Assembly: GCA_031271045.1 (NCBI GenBank)
Contig: JAISWO010000012.1
Location: forward strand, 1 to 40,558
Direction of reading: 5' to 3'
DNA from: Tannerellaceae bacterium
GTDB lineage: Bacteria; Bacteroidota; Bacteroidia; Bacteroidales; Tannerellaceae
DNA: 40,558 nucleotides
Part shown: positions 34,036-40,558 of the stretch, one piece after another
How the letters are laid out: the number at the start of each line of letters is the position of its first letter
Numbering within the stretch: the stretch's first letter is position 1
The notes under the pieces: generated by a model
What the model saw: the letters and a program-made list of their open reading frames with translations, nothing else
Told to the model about the DNA's origin: nothing
Database searches by the model: none
Position numbers and translations under genes: made by a program

Positions 34036-36102
34036 ATGAAAAGACAAAGTTTATTTGCAATCGTAATCCTGTTGTGGACGGGAATGATCCCGGCTAATGC
34101 GCAAAGCGGCAGCGATAAGAAACCCGTCGGTATCGACTTCTTCAAAGAAGTAAAAATGATCTCCAACCTCAAGGAGAAAAACGGCAATATCTATTGCATC
34201 ATCAAGCAAGCCGACGTAGAAGGCAACAACTATGCGAGCGATCTCTACCTCCTCGACGACGGCGTCCCCCGCCCTCTGACTTCGACGCACGACATCGGCG
34301 AGTATTACCTGCTCGACGACGGCAGTATCCTTTTCAAAGCCGCCCGCGAGGCAGCCGACAAGGAACGTATCCGCAAAGGCGAACCGCTCTCGGTCTACCT
34401 CCGGCTCAGCCCCCGCATCGGCGAAGCGACCGAAGCCTTCCGCCTGCCCTACGCCGTGGGTGATATTAAGTTGGTGGACGAAAAACATTTCTTCTTCACC
34501 GCCGCCTACGATCATTCCTTCAACCAATGGCTCGAACAATCGGCAGGCGACATGGACAAGGCCCTCAAGGAAAAAGAAAAGAACAGCTCCTATCGTATCT
34601 TCGACGAAATACCTTTCTGGTCGAACGGACGGGGCGACGTAAGCGGCAAACGCACGCATCTGTATTACTACGACGACGGCGCAGTCACGTCCCTCTCCGA
34701 AACGTTTGAAACCGTCGGCGGCCTTACCCTGAGCACCGACAAACAAACCCTGCTCTACACCTCCAATACCTACCGTGGCAAAGCTCCCCGCGGCAACCGC
34801 CTGATGGCGCTTCACGTCCCCAGCCTGAAGGCCGAAGACATCACCCCGCTGGATGAAACCGCCTCCTACGGCAGCTTCAGCTTCCTGCCCGGCGACGACG
34901 TCATCCTCTCCGTCAATACTCATATCGACGACATCGGCAACGCCTCCATCCACCGTCTGAATCTCCGGACCGGAGTCTTAACCCTCCTCTATGGCGGCGA
35001 TCCCTACGGCGCGGGCAACAGCATCGGCTCCGACGTAAAGATGGGCAACGTCTCCTCCGGCATCAAGCCCGACAAGCAAGGCTTTTACTACATCACCACC
35101 GTGAACGATCATGCCCCCCTCATCCACGTCGCCTACAAAGACGCCTCCGTCAGCTTCATCACCCAGGGGAAGGAATCTATCCTTGAATACCTTCCCTTCG
35201 GCGACGGTTTCCTCGCTATCGCCATGACGGGCAACCGCGCCGCCGAGATTTACAGCATTGACCGCAAAGGCGCCTTGGCGCCGCTGAGCCATCTGAACGA
35301 CCATCTCCTGACCGACTTCAACATCCTCACGCCGCAGCCCCTCACGTTCCGCAACGAGAACGGCATCGAAATCACCGGCTATGTCATCCCTCCCGCTCAC
35401 CGCGAGCAAGGAAAGAAATATCCCACCATCCTCGACATACACGGAGGCCCCAAGACGGCGTTCGGCGCCACCCTCTTCCACGAAATGCAATACTGGGCTA
35501 ACCAGGGCTACGCCGTCATCTTCACCAACCCCACCGGAAGCGACGGCGGCGGCAATGCTTTTGCCGACATCAAAGCCCGCTACGGCGAGACCGACTACCG
35601 CGACTTGATGACCTTCACCGACGCCGCAATCGCTGCCTTCGACTTCATCGACCCCGCCCGCATCGGCGTCACCGGAGGATCCTACGGCGGTTTTATGACC
35701 AACTGGATCATCGGGCATACCGACCGCTTCAAAGCCGCCGCCTCCCAGCGAAGCATCGCCTCGTGGATCTCCTTCAGCAACACTACCGACATCGGCTACA
35801 CCTTCATCCAATCCCAGATCGGCGGCGACGCCTGGAGTGATCACGACGGACTGTGGCGGCAGTCCCCCCTCCGCTATGCCGACAAGGTCAAAACCCCAAC
35901 CCTCTTCATCCATAGCGACGAAGATTATCGCTGCTGGGAATCGGAAGGGATACAGATGTTTTATGCCTTGAAATACTTTGAAGTGCCCTCGCGACTGGTT
36001 CTCTTCAAAGGCGAGAACCACGAACTCTCGCGTTCCGGCCGCCCGCTGAACCGCATCAAACGGCTACAGGAAATAACCGACTGGATGAATACATATTTAT
36101 AA
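34036..36102 (+). CDS. S9 family prolyl oligopeptidase, DPP5-like
   Basis: This exported serine peptidase of 688 residues has a signal peptide (AIVILLWTGMIPANAQ), an N-terminal seven-bladed propeller-like half and a C-terminal alpha/beta-hydrolase. The nucleophile is Ser549 in GGSYGG, with Asp630 in HSDEDYR and His662 in GENHELSRSGRP completing the triad. Length and signatures fit S9C dipeptidyl-peptidase 5-type enzymes that release dipeptides in the periplasm of asaccharolytic relatives. The frame is open to 33760, but the ATG at 34036 directly precedes the signal peptide. Its stop lies 15 bp from that of convergent folB. Confidence 0.93.
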   Translation: MKRQSLFAIVILLWTGMIPANAQSGSDKKPVGIDFFKEVKMISNLKEKNGNIYCIIKQADVEGNNYASDLYLLDDGVPRPLTSTHDIGEYYLLDDGSILFKAAREAADKERIRKGEPLSVYLRLSPRIGEATEAFRLPYAVGDIKLVDEKHFFFTAAYDHSFNQWLEQSAGDMDKALKEKEKNSSYRIFDEIPFWSNGRGDVSGKRTHLYYYDDGAVTSLSETFETVGGLTLSTDKQTLLYTSNTYRGKAPRGNRLMALHVPSLKAEDITPLDETASYGSFSFLPGDDVILSVNTHIDDIGNASIHRLNLRTGVLTLLYGGDPYGAGNSIGSDVKMGNVSSGIKPDKQGFYYITTVNDHAPLIHVAYKDASVSFITQGKESILEYLPFGDGFLAIAMTGNRAAEIYSIDRKGALAPLSHLNDHLLTDFNILTPQPLTFRNENGIEITGYVIPPAHREQGKKYPTILDIHGGPKTAFGATLFHEMQYWANQGYAVIFTNPTGSDGGGNAFADIKARYGETDYRDLMTFTDAAIAAFDFIDPARIGVTGGSYGGFMTNWIIGHTDRFKAAASQRSIASWISFSNTTDIGYTFIQSQIGGDAWSDHDGLWRQSPLRYADKVKTPTLFIHSDEDYRCWESEGIQMFYALKYFEVPSRLVLFKGENHELSRSGRPLNRIKRLQEITDWMNTYL

Positions 36103-36117
36103 TGTGAAAATTCTGCC

Positions 36118-36483
36118 CTACGCTTCGTAAGTCTCCTTCAAGACAACGCAGGCGCTATGGATATCTCCTCCGACGGGAGGATTGAGTTTCGACAGTGACA
36201 ATTCGATTTCCGTGATGCACGGATAATGTGCCTTCACAGCACGCAGGATACGTCCGCCGACATGCTCAATCAAACGGGAAGAGATATCCATTTCCTTTTT
36301 CACGAGCCGGTAGACGACGGAATAATCTATCGTATCGCCCAGCTCGTCGCTCTCAATCGCCTCGCTCAAAGGCGCTGACAAGGTCAGAGAAACAACGAAA
36401 TGATTCCCTACCACATTCTCCTGCCACCCGACGCCGTGGAAGGCATAAAATCTCATCTCTTTCAACACAATTCTGCCGATCAT
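36118..36483 (-). CDS. folB: Dihydroneopterin aldolase FolB
   Basis: This 121-residue enzyme cleaves 7,8-dihydroneopterin to 6-hydroxymethyl-dihydropterin in folate synthesis. Family features are LKEMRFYAFHGVGWQE, the DTIDYSVVYRLVKKEM segment and a C-terminal strand with KLNPPVGGD, holding the conserved substrate-binding and Lys residues. Length is typical. It is transcribed alone, divergent from the bactofilin gene, with a TATTTTTG -7 box at 36533-36540. Confidence 0.96.
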   Translation of the reverse strand: MIGRIVLKEMRFYAFHGVGWQENVVGNHFVVSLTLSAPLSEAIESDELGDTIDYSVVYRLVKKEMDISSRLIEHVGGRILRAVKAHYPCITEIELSLSKLNPPVGGDIHSACVVLKETYEA

Positions 36484-36532
36484 CTATTTTAGTATAATTA
36501 AGAGGTAAAAGTAACCAAAGAGGCTCTAACTG

Positions 36533-36554
36533 CAAAAATATAATTTTATATTTG
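36533..36554. promoter_or_regulatory. Divergent -7 boxes for folB and bactofilin
   Basis: TATTTTTG on the minus strand (36533-36540) serves folB, and TATATTTG on the plus strand (36547-36554) serves the bactofilin gene. Only 6 bp separate them and the block is nearly palindromic. The two promoters must overlap and may exclude each other. Confidence 0.5.
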
Positions 36555-36586
36555 CACCTATCTTGAAATATACTATAACAAATTAT

Positions 36587-36949
36587 ATGAAAATTAAGTT
36601 TAGAGAGGAAGCGCCTTCCAATGGACTACACAACATCCTGGCAGTGGGAACAACCGTAAGAGGCGACATTATAACGGATGGAGATTTTCGTCTGAATGGA
36701 AGAGTGGAAGGTAACATCAATTGTGCCGCCAAGATCGTGATCGGTCCCAAAGGACATATCGACGGCGACATCATATCCGTCAATGCGGAAATACAGGGAA
36801 CGGTTGTCGGAAGCATCCGCACAAGCGGGGCGCTGGTGCTGAAGTCATCATCCATCGTGACCGGCGACATCTACGCCCAGACGCTGGAGATCGAACCGAA
36901 CGCCAAGTTCAGCGGTGTCTGCAATATGCTGTCCGAAGTTAAAGAGTAA
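36587..36949 (+). CDS. Bactofilin family cytoskeletal protein
   Basis: This 120-residue polymer-forming protein is a short beta-helical bactofilin. Hydrophobic repeats TTVRGDIITDGDFRLNGRVE, GNINCAAKIVIGPKGHIDGD and GTVVGSIRTSGALVLKSSS form the core, with short polar ends. Bactofilins form filaments involved in cell shape, polarity or envelope growth. The ATG at 36587 is preferred over a TTG at 36563. The 3' end overlaps the convergent glucanotransferase gene by 11 bp. Confidence 0.95.
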   Translation: MKIKFREEAPSNGLHNILAVGTTVRGDIITDGDFRLNGRVEGNINCAAKIVIGPKGHIDGDIISVNAEIQGTVVGSIRTSGALVLKSSSIVTGDIYAQTLEIEPNAKFSGVCNMLSEVKE

Positions 36950-39632
36950 GCCTTCCGCTCCGTTTTATCAGAGCTGTTATCTTCTCGTTTAAATCATCGG
37001 CGCGCAGCAGCTCCTCAATGGTTATGTGCATGCGGTAACGCCAATAGTGGGAGGCATTTGCCGGGACGTTGATCCGTTCGGCGTCGTAATCTTTTCGTTT
37101 CACTCCGTCATCTACGGCCATCCAGTCCTGAAGGGGAATGATCGTTAGCATGGAAGGCGCTTGCAGGTGATTGCCGATGATTCGCCCGGCAATATCGGAG
37201 GTACACTCCCAAGGCGCTTCGCCGGAGAGGCGAAGTATATTGTTATAGTATCGTTGGGTCTTTTCGCGGTCTTCCCGCCACCAGCTTCTCAGAGGATTCA
37301 TGTCGTGCGTCGAAGTTGTGCAGACAGAGAGGTAAGGCAGATGGCCCAGATCGGCAAATTCGTGGTGGGGCGTTTTTGAGACCCGTTCGATCTCCAGGCT
37401 GAGGATTTGCAGCTTGCCCATCACTTCGGGCACCGATTCCGGAATCATTCCCAGGTCTTCGCCGCACACCAGCATGCGGGTGGAGGCAATCAGAGGCGTC
37501 AGTCGCTTATACGCCTGTTCTTTCCAAAAGTCATTATGCCGGCGGTAGAAAAAATCCCAATACAGATGATCAAATGCGTAGCGGTCGGAATTGTCCAGTT
37601 CAAGGTACAAATAAGACTGGGAGGCCGAGACACGCGGATGAAAGCGATCTTTCCGGTAGGGGTCGCGCAGGAATAAGGCTTCATTGGCCACGGAAAGCAG
37701 CCCTTTCTTTTTCTGCAACGAGGGCGCATCCGTTTCGCCGGCAAACAAAGCTTCTATTTTTATCTGCGTATCGCAAAAAGGTTTCAGAACGAAATGTTGG
37801 GATGAGGACTGCGCCAGATAGGCGTCGGTTGCCTCGCCGGTATATGGGCCAAACAATGCTTCCAGATGTTGCCGGTGGATGTGCGGCGTAGTGAAACGAC
37901 TTTCGTTGAATTCGATTCCATACTGTTCGATCTCTTCGGCCGAAAGGGGCAGGGCGGGATTGAAATGTCCGCAGAGTCCTTCGGTAAACTTGAGCGGTAT
38001 TTCCCATATACGGAAGAATCCCAGGATATGGTCGATGCGGAAACAGTCGAAATAGTCGCTCAGGCCGGTAAAACGTTTCTTCCACCAGGCGAAGTGATTC
38101 TTCTCCATTTCTTCCCAGTTGTAAGTTGGGAATGTCCAGTTCTGCCCCGTTGGGGAGAAGTCGTCGGGAGGCGCTCCGGCTTGTCCGTTCATATTGAAGT
38201 AGCGAGGTTCCTGCCATACGTCGACGCTATGGCGATTGACGCCTATGGGGAGGTCGCCTTTTAAGACTACGCCTTTTTTGCGCGCATAGGCAGATACGTT
38301 GGCGAACTGCTGATGCAAAACGTATTGCAGGAAAAAGGTGAAGGATACTTCGGGCCAGGCCTGGCTGTCGCGGCTGCATAGCCGGGCGATGCGCGCCCGG
38401 TCGCAGACGGCGTCGGGGCCCCATTGGGAGAAGTCGGCCGTTTGGTGGACGTCCCTGAAGTAGGAGTAAGCGGCGTAGGGGAGCAGCCATTCCTGGTTGC
38501 GGGCGAAAAATCCGCCAAATTCTTCGGTGTCTAAGACGGCGCGTCCTTTTTGCAGGAAGAACAGGCGGCAGTACTCCATTTTGTTCGTCAGGACGGCTTC
38601 GTAATCTATTTCGGGCAGGTGGTTGAGTTCGTTGCGGATCGCTTCGAAGCGGGCGGTCTGGCGGTCGTCGGCAAGGTGTCCCAGCCAGGCGAGGCTGATG
38701 TAGATCGGGTGGATGGCATAGATCGAGATGGCGTTGTAGGGGTAGGAATCGGTCCAGGTATGCGTTGCGGTGGTATCGTTGACGGGCAGGATTTGTATCA
38801 GATGCTGTCCGGTTTGATGGATCCAGTCGACCAGGAGGCGGAGGTCGGCCAGGTCGCCGATGCCGAAGCTCCGTTCCGAGCGCAGGGAGAAGACGGGGAC
38901 GACGCTTCCGGCGCCTCGCCAGGGCGGGCGGTTGTCGCGCAGACAGAGGCCGGTGACGTGCGCTGCTTCGCCGTCGGTCTGTGGCGGCAGGGTGAGGAGG
39001 CGGTTGTCGCCCGGCTCCCAGTAGACCGGTTGGCGGGTATCGGCGTCGATGACGAGGAATTTATATTCCAGCGGGTAGTGGATGTTGGCGGCGTCGAAGG
39101 AGATTTCCCATTCGGGGAAGGCGTGGCTGAGGAGGGTGGGGGCTTTTTCCGGCTGCCAGTTGCCGAGGCAGGGTTGGTTGCCGGTCAGGGCCAGGAGGTG
39201 GCGCCTTTCGATGTGGGGGGCGAAGACTTTCAGGGTGAGCGGTTGGCGGTGCGGCGGGCTTTGTGGCGGCGGTGCGGGGTGGGCGAAGAGGTTTTGCGTG
39301 AAGGCGGAGGAATAGAGGGCGAGGTTGGGCGGGGGCGACTGCCAGTTGTCATATAATATGTAGCGGGAGTATCGTTCGTCGATGGTCAGCCGGTGATTTT
39401 TGTCCCATTCTTCGAAGACGGTCAGGTCGTCCACTTTCACGAGGTATCGGTATTCGATGGTTGCCGGGGTAAGGGGGGCGTCGATGTCGAGCTGCCAATT
39501 ACCGTCTCCGACGTAGTTCATGTCGGCGTTTTGTCCTGCTTTCCAGGTTCCGAGCTGTGGTATGGAGCCGGTGATGCATAATTTTTGTCCCCATACGGTA
39601 TGGAAATTTATATGGAAAAGAATTTTCATCAT
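36939..39632 (-). CDS. malQ: 4-alpha-glucanotransferase (CBM20-CBM20-GH77, DPE2-like)
   Basis: This 897-residue enzyme transfers alpha-1,4-glucan segments in maltodextrin and glycogen metabolism. Two N-terminal CBM20-type starch-binding domains (about 1-95, with GSIPQLGTW, and about 128-225, with GNQPCLGNW) precede a GH77 domain, the layout of plant DPE2. Catalytic residues are nucleophile Asp534 (CFRIDHILGFF), acid/base Glu725 (CGEDLGMIPE) and Asp777 (TSTHDMNPLR). It has no signal peptide, so it is cytosolic. A TACATTTG -7 box (39653-39660, minus) follows directly on the terminator of the upstream gene. The 3' end overlaps the bactofilin gene. Confidence 0.96.
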   Translation of the reverse strand: MMKILFHINFHTVWGQKLCITGSIPQLGTWKAGQNADMNYVGDGNWQLDIDAPLTPATIEYRYLVKVDDLTVFEEWDKNHRLTIDERYSRYILYDNWQSPPPNLALYSSAFTQNLFAHPAPPPQSPPHRQPLTLKVFAPHIERRHLLALTGNQPCLGNWQPEKAPTLLSHAFPEWEISFDAANIHYPLEYKFLVIDADTRQPVYWEPGDNRLLTLPPQTDGEAAHVTGLCLRDNRPPWRGAGSVVPVFSLRSERSFGIGDLADLRLLVDWIHQTGQHLIQILPVNDTTATHTWTDSYPYNAISIYAIHPIYISLAWLGHLADDRQTARFEAIRNELNHLPEIDYEAVLTNKMEYCRLFFLQKGRAVLDTEEFGGFFARNQEWLLPYAAYSYFRDVHQTADFSQWGPDAVCDRARIARLCSRDSQAWPEVSFTFFLQYVLHQQFANVSAYARKKGVVLKGDLPIGVNRHSVDVWQEPRYFNMNGQAGAPPDDFSPTGQNWTFPTYNWEEMEKNHFAWWKKRFTGLSDYFDCFRIDHILGFFRIWEIPLKFTEGLCGHFNPALPLSAEEIEQYGIEFNESRFTTPHIHRQHLEALFGPYTGEATDAYLAQSSSQHFVLKPFCDTQIKIEALFAGETDAPSLQKKKGLLSVANEALFLRDPYRKDRFHPRVSASQSYLYLELDNSDRYAFDHLYWDFFYRRHNDFWKEQAYKRLTPLIASTRMLVCGEDLGMIPESVPEVMGKLQILSLEIERVSKTPHHEFADLGHLPYLSVCTTSTHDMNPLRSWWREDREKTQRYYNNILRLSGEAPWECTSDIAGRIIGNHLQAPSMLTIIPLQDWMAVDDGVKRKDYDAERINVPANASHYWRYRMHITIEELLRADDLNEKITALIKRSGRLTL

Positions 39633-39652
39633 TTGCTATATTGGTGATGTTG

Positions 39653-39660
39653 CAAATGTA
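39653..39660 (-). promoter_or_regulatory. -7 box for the glucanotransferase gene
   Basis: Minus-strand TACATTTG matches TAnnTTTG, about 20 nt before the ATG at 39632. Its -33 region falls inside the adjoining terminator stem. Confidence 0.55.
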
Positions 39661-39662
39661 TT

Positions 39663-39698
39663 AAAAAAGGCTGAACTTCTAACTGTTCAGCCTTTTTT
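39663..39698 (-). terminator. Symmetric terminator after the DUF6261-type fragment
   Basis: A 14-bp stem (AAAAAAGGCTGAAC and its complement) with an 8-nt loop gives a T-run on both strands. On the minus strand it ends transcription of the 39722-40111 gene. Confidence 0.9.
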
Positions 39699-39721
39699 GA
39701 AGGTCTTTTGCCTGCCGGTTG

Positions 39722-40111
39722 TCAGTTGGTTGAAAAGCCGGGGTATTGCACGCCGGTCAGTATGGCGAGCGCTTCGTTGTCTTTGATGACGGTTGCCAGT
39801 GCGGGTCCGGCATCGTAGAGGGGTTTGTCGAAGGCGGCGTTTTGTGCCGGGGGATTGACGATGAGGCCGGTGAGCGTTGTACCGTCGTTGTCGACGAGGA
39901 ATCCGGCGATGGGGAAGTTGGCTTCTTCGTATTCCCCGACGAGGTGCAGGATGGCGCCGTTTTCGGCGTCGGGGTGTAGTGCGGCGGCGAAGGCTTCGGG
40001 GTTGGCGGCCTGGAGGGTCATTTGTGCGGCTGCGCCCTGGATAACGAGGCTGTTGCCGATGACTTTCTGCGCGGCGATGGCCAGTTGGGGCAATCCGTTG
40101 CCGGGTTTAAA
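39722..40111 (-). pseudogene. C-terminal remnant of a DUF6261-type protein
   Basis: This open frame of about 124-130 residues aligns with the last ~110 residues of the protein at 527-1675 (shared FPIAGF, NPPAQNAAFDKP, GVQYPGF pattern). The upstream residues FKPGNGLPQL look like the linker of a longer protein. The only start is a TTG at 40093, and the frame meets a stop at 40130. The helical N-terminal part is missing, and the homology breaks just where a 13-bp inverted repeat begins. It is best read as a gene cut by insertion or rearrangement; a free-standing one-domain protein is possible. Confidence 0.65.
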
Positions 40112-40156
40112 ATATGCAATTATTAGGAATCATATCAAAACAAAATAATTGCATAT
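40112..40156. repeat. 13-bp perfect inverted repeat at the truncation point
   Basis: ATATGCAATTATT (40112-40124) and AATAATTGCATAT (40144-40156) are perfect complements with a 19-nt centre. The left arm starts where DUF6261-type homology stops. It could be a mobile-element end, an attachment-site relic or a terminator-like hairpin. Confidence 0.75.
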
Positions 40157-40232
40157 ACACATTGAAAGTCAATAATTTATAAATCAAACAACTGAAAACC
40201 ATTGAAAAATATTTGCAGAAAAATCTGTTTAT

Positions 40233-40260
40233 GTGGTGCAAATTTTGTATTTTGCACCAC
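40233..40260. promoter_or_regulatory. 10-bp inverted repeat over a promoter-like site
   Basis: GTGGTGCAAA (40233-40242) and TTTGCACCAC (40251-40260) are perfect arms around 8 nt. The centre and right arm contain TATTTTGC, resembling a -7 box, 22 nt before the first integrase ATG. This is the layout of an autoregulatory operator. Confidence 0.5.
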
Positions 40261-40281
40261 GATTTTAATAACAATATTTTC

Positions 40282-40365
40282 ATGGCAACAGTAACCGCAT
40301 TTATCCGCACTGCCTCGAAATACAATCAGCTATTTTTTAAAACTTCTTTTTTCATTATGGAATAA
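40282..40365 (+). pseudogene. Tyrosine recombinase N-terminal remnant
   Basis: A 27-residue frame begins MATVTAFIRTASK, the usual opening of Bacteroidales phage-type integrases with an arm-DNA-binding domain. It loses similarity after about 12 residues and stops at 40363-40365. The rest of that integrase is absent. It is likely a decayed copy left beside the second integrase start. Confidence 0.55.
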
Positions 40366-40392
40366 TTTCAAAATTTCTTCAAAATCAACGCC

Positions 40393-40400
40393 TACTTTTG
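40393..40400 (+). promoter_or_regulatory. -7 box for the second integrase
   Basis: TACTTTTG is a full TAnnTTTG match followed by GCACC, echoing the TTTTGCACC context of the first integrase start. The transcript would begin near 40407. Confidence 0.5.
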
Positions 40401-40417
40401 CACCCAGATTAATAAAG

Positions 40418-40558
40418 ATGCAAATGAAACAATTAGACAATCTTTTTACCTGAAAAGAGAAAGTCGGCTTGAAAAAGCCGGTAGCGGAGAAAATGTAGCT
40501 TACCCGATTATCGGGAAAATCATTATCGGCAACAGCATCGCCCAGTTCAGTACCAAAC
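40418..40558 (+). CDS. Tyrosine recombinase N-terminus, partial and frame-shifted
   Basis: The frame beginning at GAA 40426 reads ETIRQSFYLKRESRLEKAG, then PIIGKIIIGNSIAQFSTK, the N-terminal arm-binding domain typical of Bacteroidales tyrosine integrases (FYLKR...G.IIIGNSIAQFSTK). It has no ATG in its own frame. The ATGs at 40418 and 40424 lie in another frame that ends at TGA 40451-40453. A -1 shift at the T-run (40443-40447) would join them; a 6-bp hairpin (CGGCTT-GAAA-AAGCCG, 40465-40480) follows 17 nt later. It may be a disrupted gene, an assembly indel, a non-ATG start or programmed frameshifting. It runs off the window. Confidence 0.6.

Overview
The window looks like chromosomal DNA of a Bacteroidales bacterium. 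Supporting signs are a SusC/SusD pair with ECF sigma and FecR regulators, DUF3276, DUF4270, DUF4491, DUF3823 and DUF6261 proteins, a PorT-like barrel, a CBM20-GH77 glucanotransferase, and many TAnnTTTG-type -7 boxes. Genus cannot be fixed from sequence alone; a Parabacteroides/Tannerella-like relative is plausible. No tRNA, rRNA or CRISPR array was seen.

Layout. 1-371: about nine head-to-tail copies of a 40-41 bp repeat. 527-1675: DUF6261-type protein. 1800-4966: rsfS-ftsH-cdsA, meeting a convergent PorT-like gene. 5815-8296: ferredoxin, DUF3276 (Pur-alpha-like), DUF4491 and DUF4270. 8315-11767: a catalytic-domain-only glycogen/starch synthase divergent from panC-panD-MATE. 11785-12215: a second tandem array (about 42 bp period) beside a second DUF6261 gene (12229-13053). 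13209-14774: a LiaF-like membrane protein and a membrane-anchored LytTR regulator, with direct repeats upstream. 14993-16642: a C69 dipeptidase.

16648-33639 is one minus-strand polysaccharide utilisation locus (PUL). Its transcription order is ECF sigma, FecR anti-sigma, SusC with STN domain, SusD and DUF3823. Then come a large tandem beta-helix plus beta-propeller protein, a GH9 enzyme and a second tandem beta-helix plus propeller protein. The likely logic is that ligand-loaded SusC signals through its STN domain to FecR, freeing the sigma factor, while the three secreted enzymes cut the glycan. The substrate is not readable from sequence; a beta-glucan is only a guess. A 122 bp imperfect palindrome separates the transport genes from the enzyme genes.

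34036-39632: an S9 peptidase (DPP5-like), folB, a bactofilin and a CBM20-CBM20-GH77 glucanotransferase. The right end (39722-40558) is a probable mobile-element junction. A DUF6261-type protein survives only as its C-terminal domain, ends at a 13 bp inverted repeat, and is followed by two tandem tyrosine-recombinase N-termini. The first is a 27-residue remnant; the second needs a -1 frame change to be read.

The most unusual points are the PUL with its two paralogous beta-helix/propeller proteins around GH9, the DUF6261 loci next to minisatellite-like arrays, the LiaF-LytTR pair with upstream repeats, and the integrase junction with a possible frameshift site.
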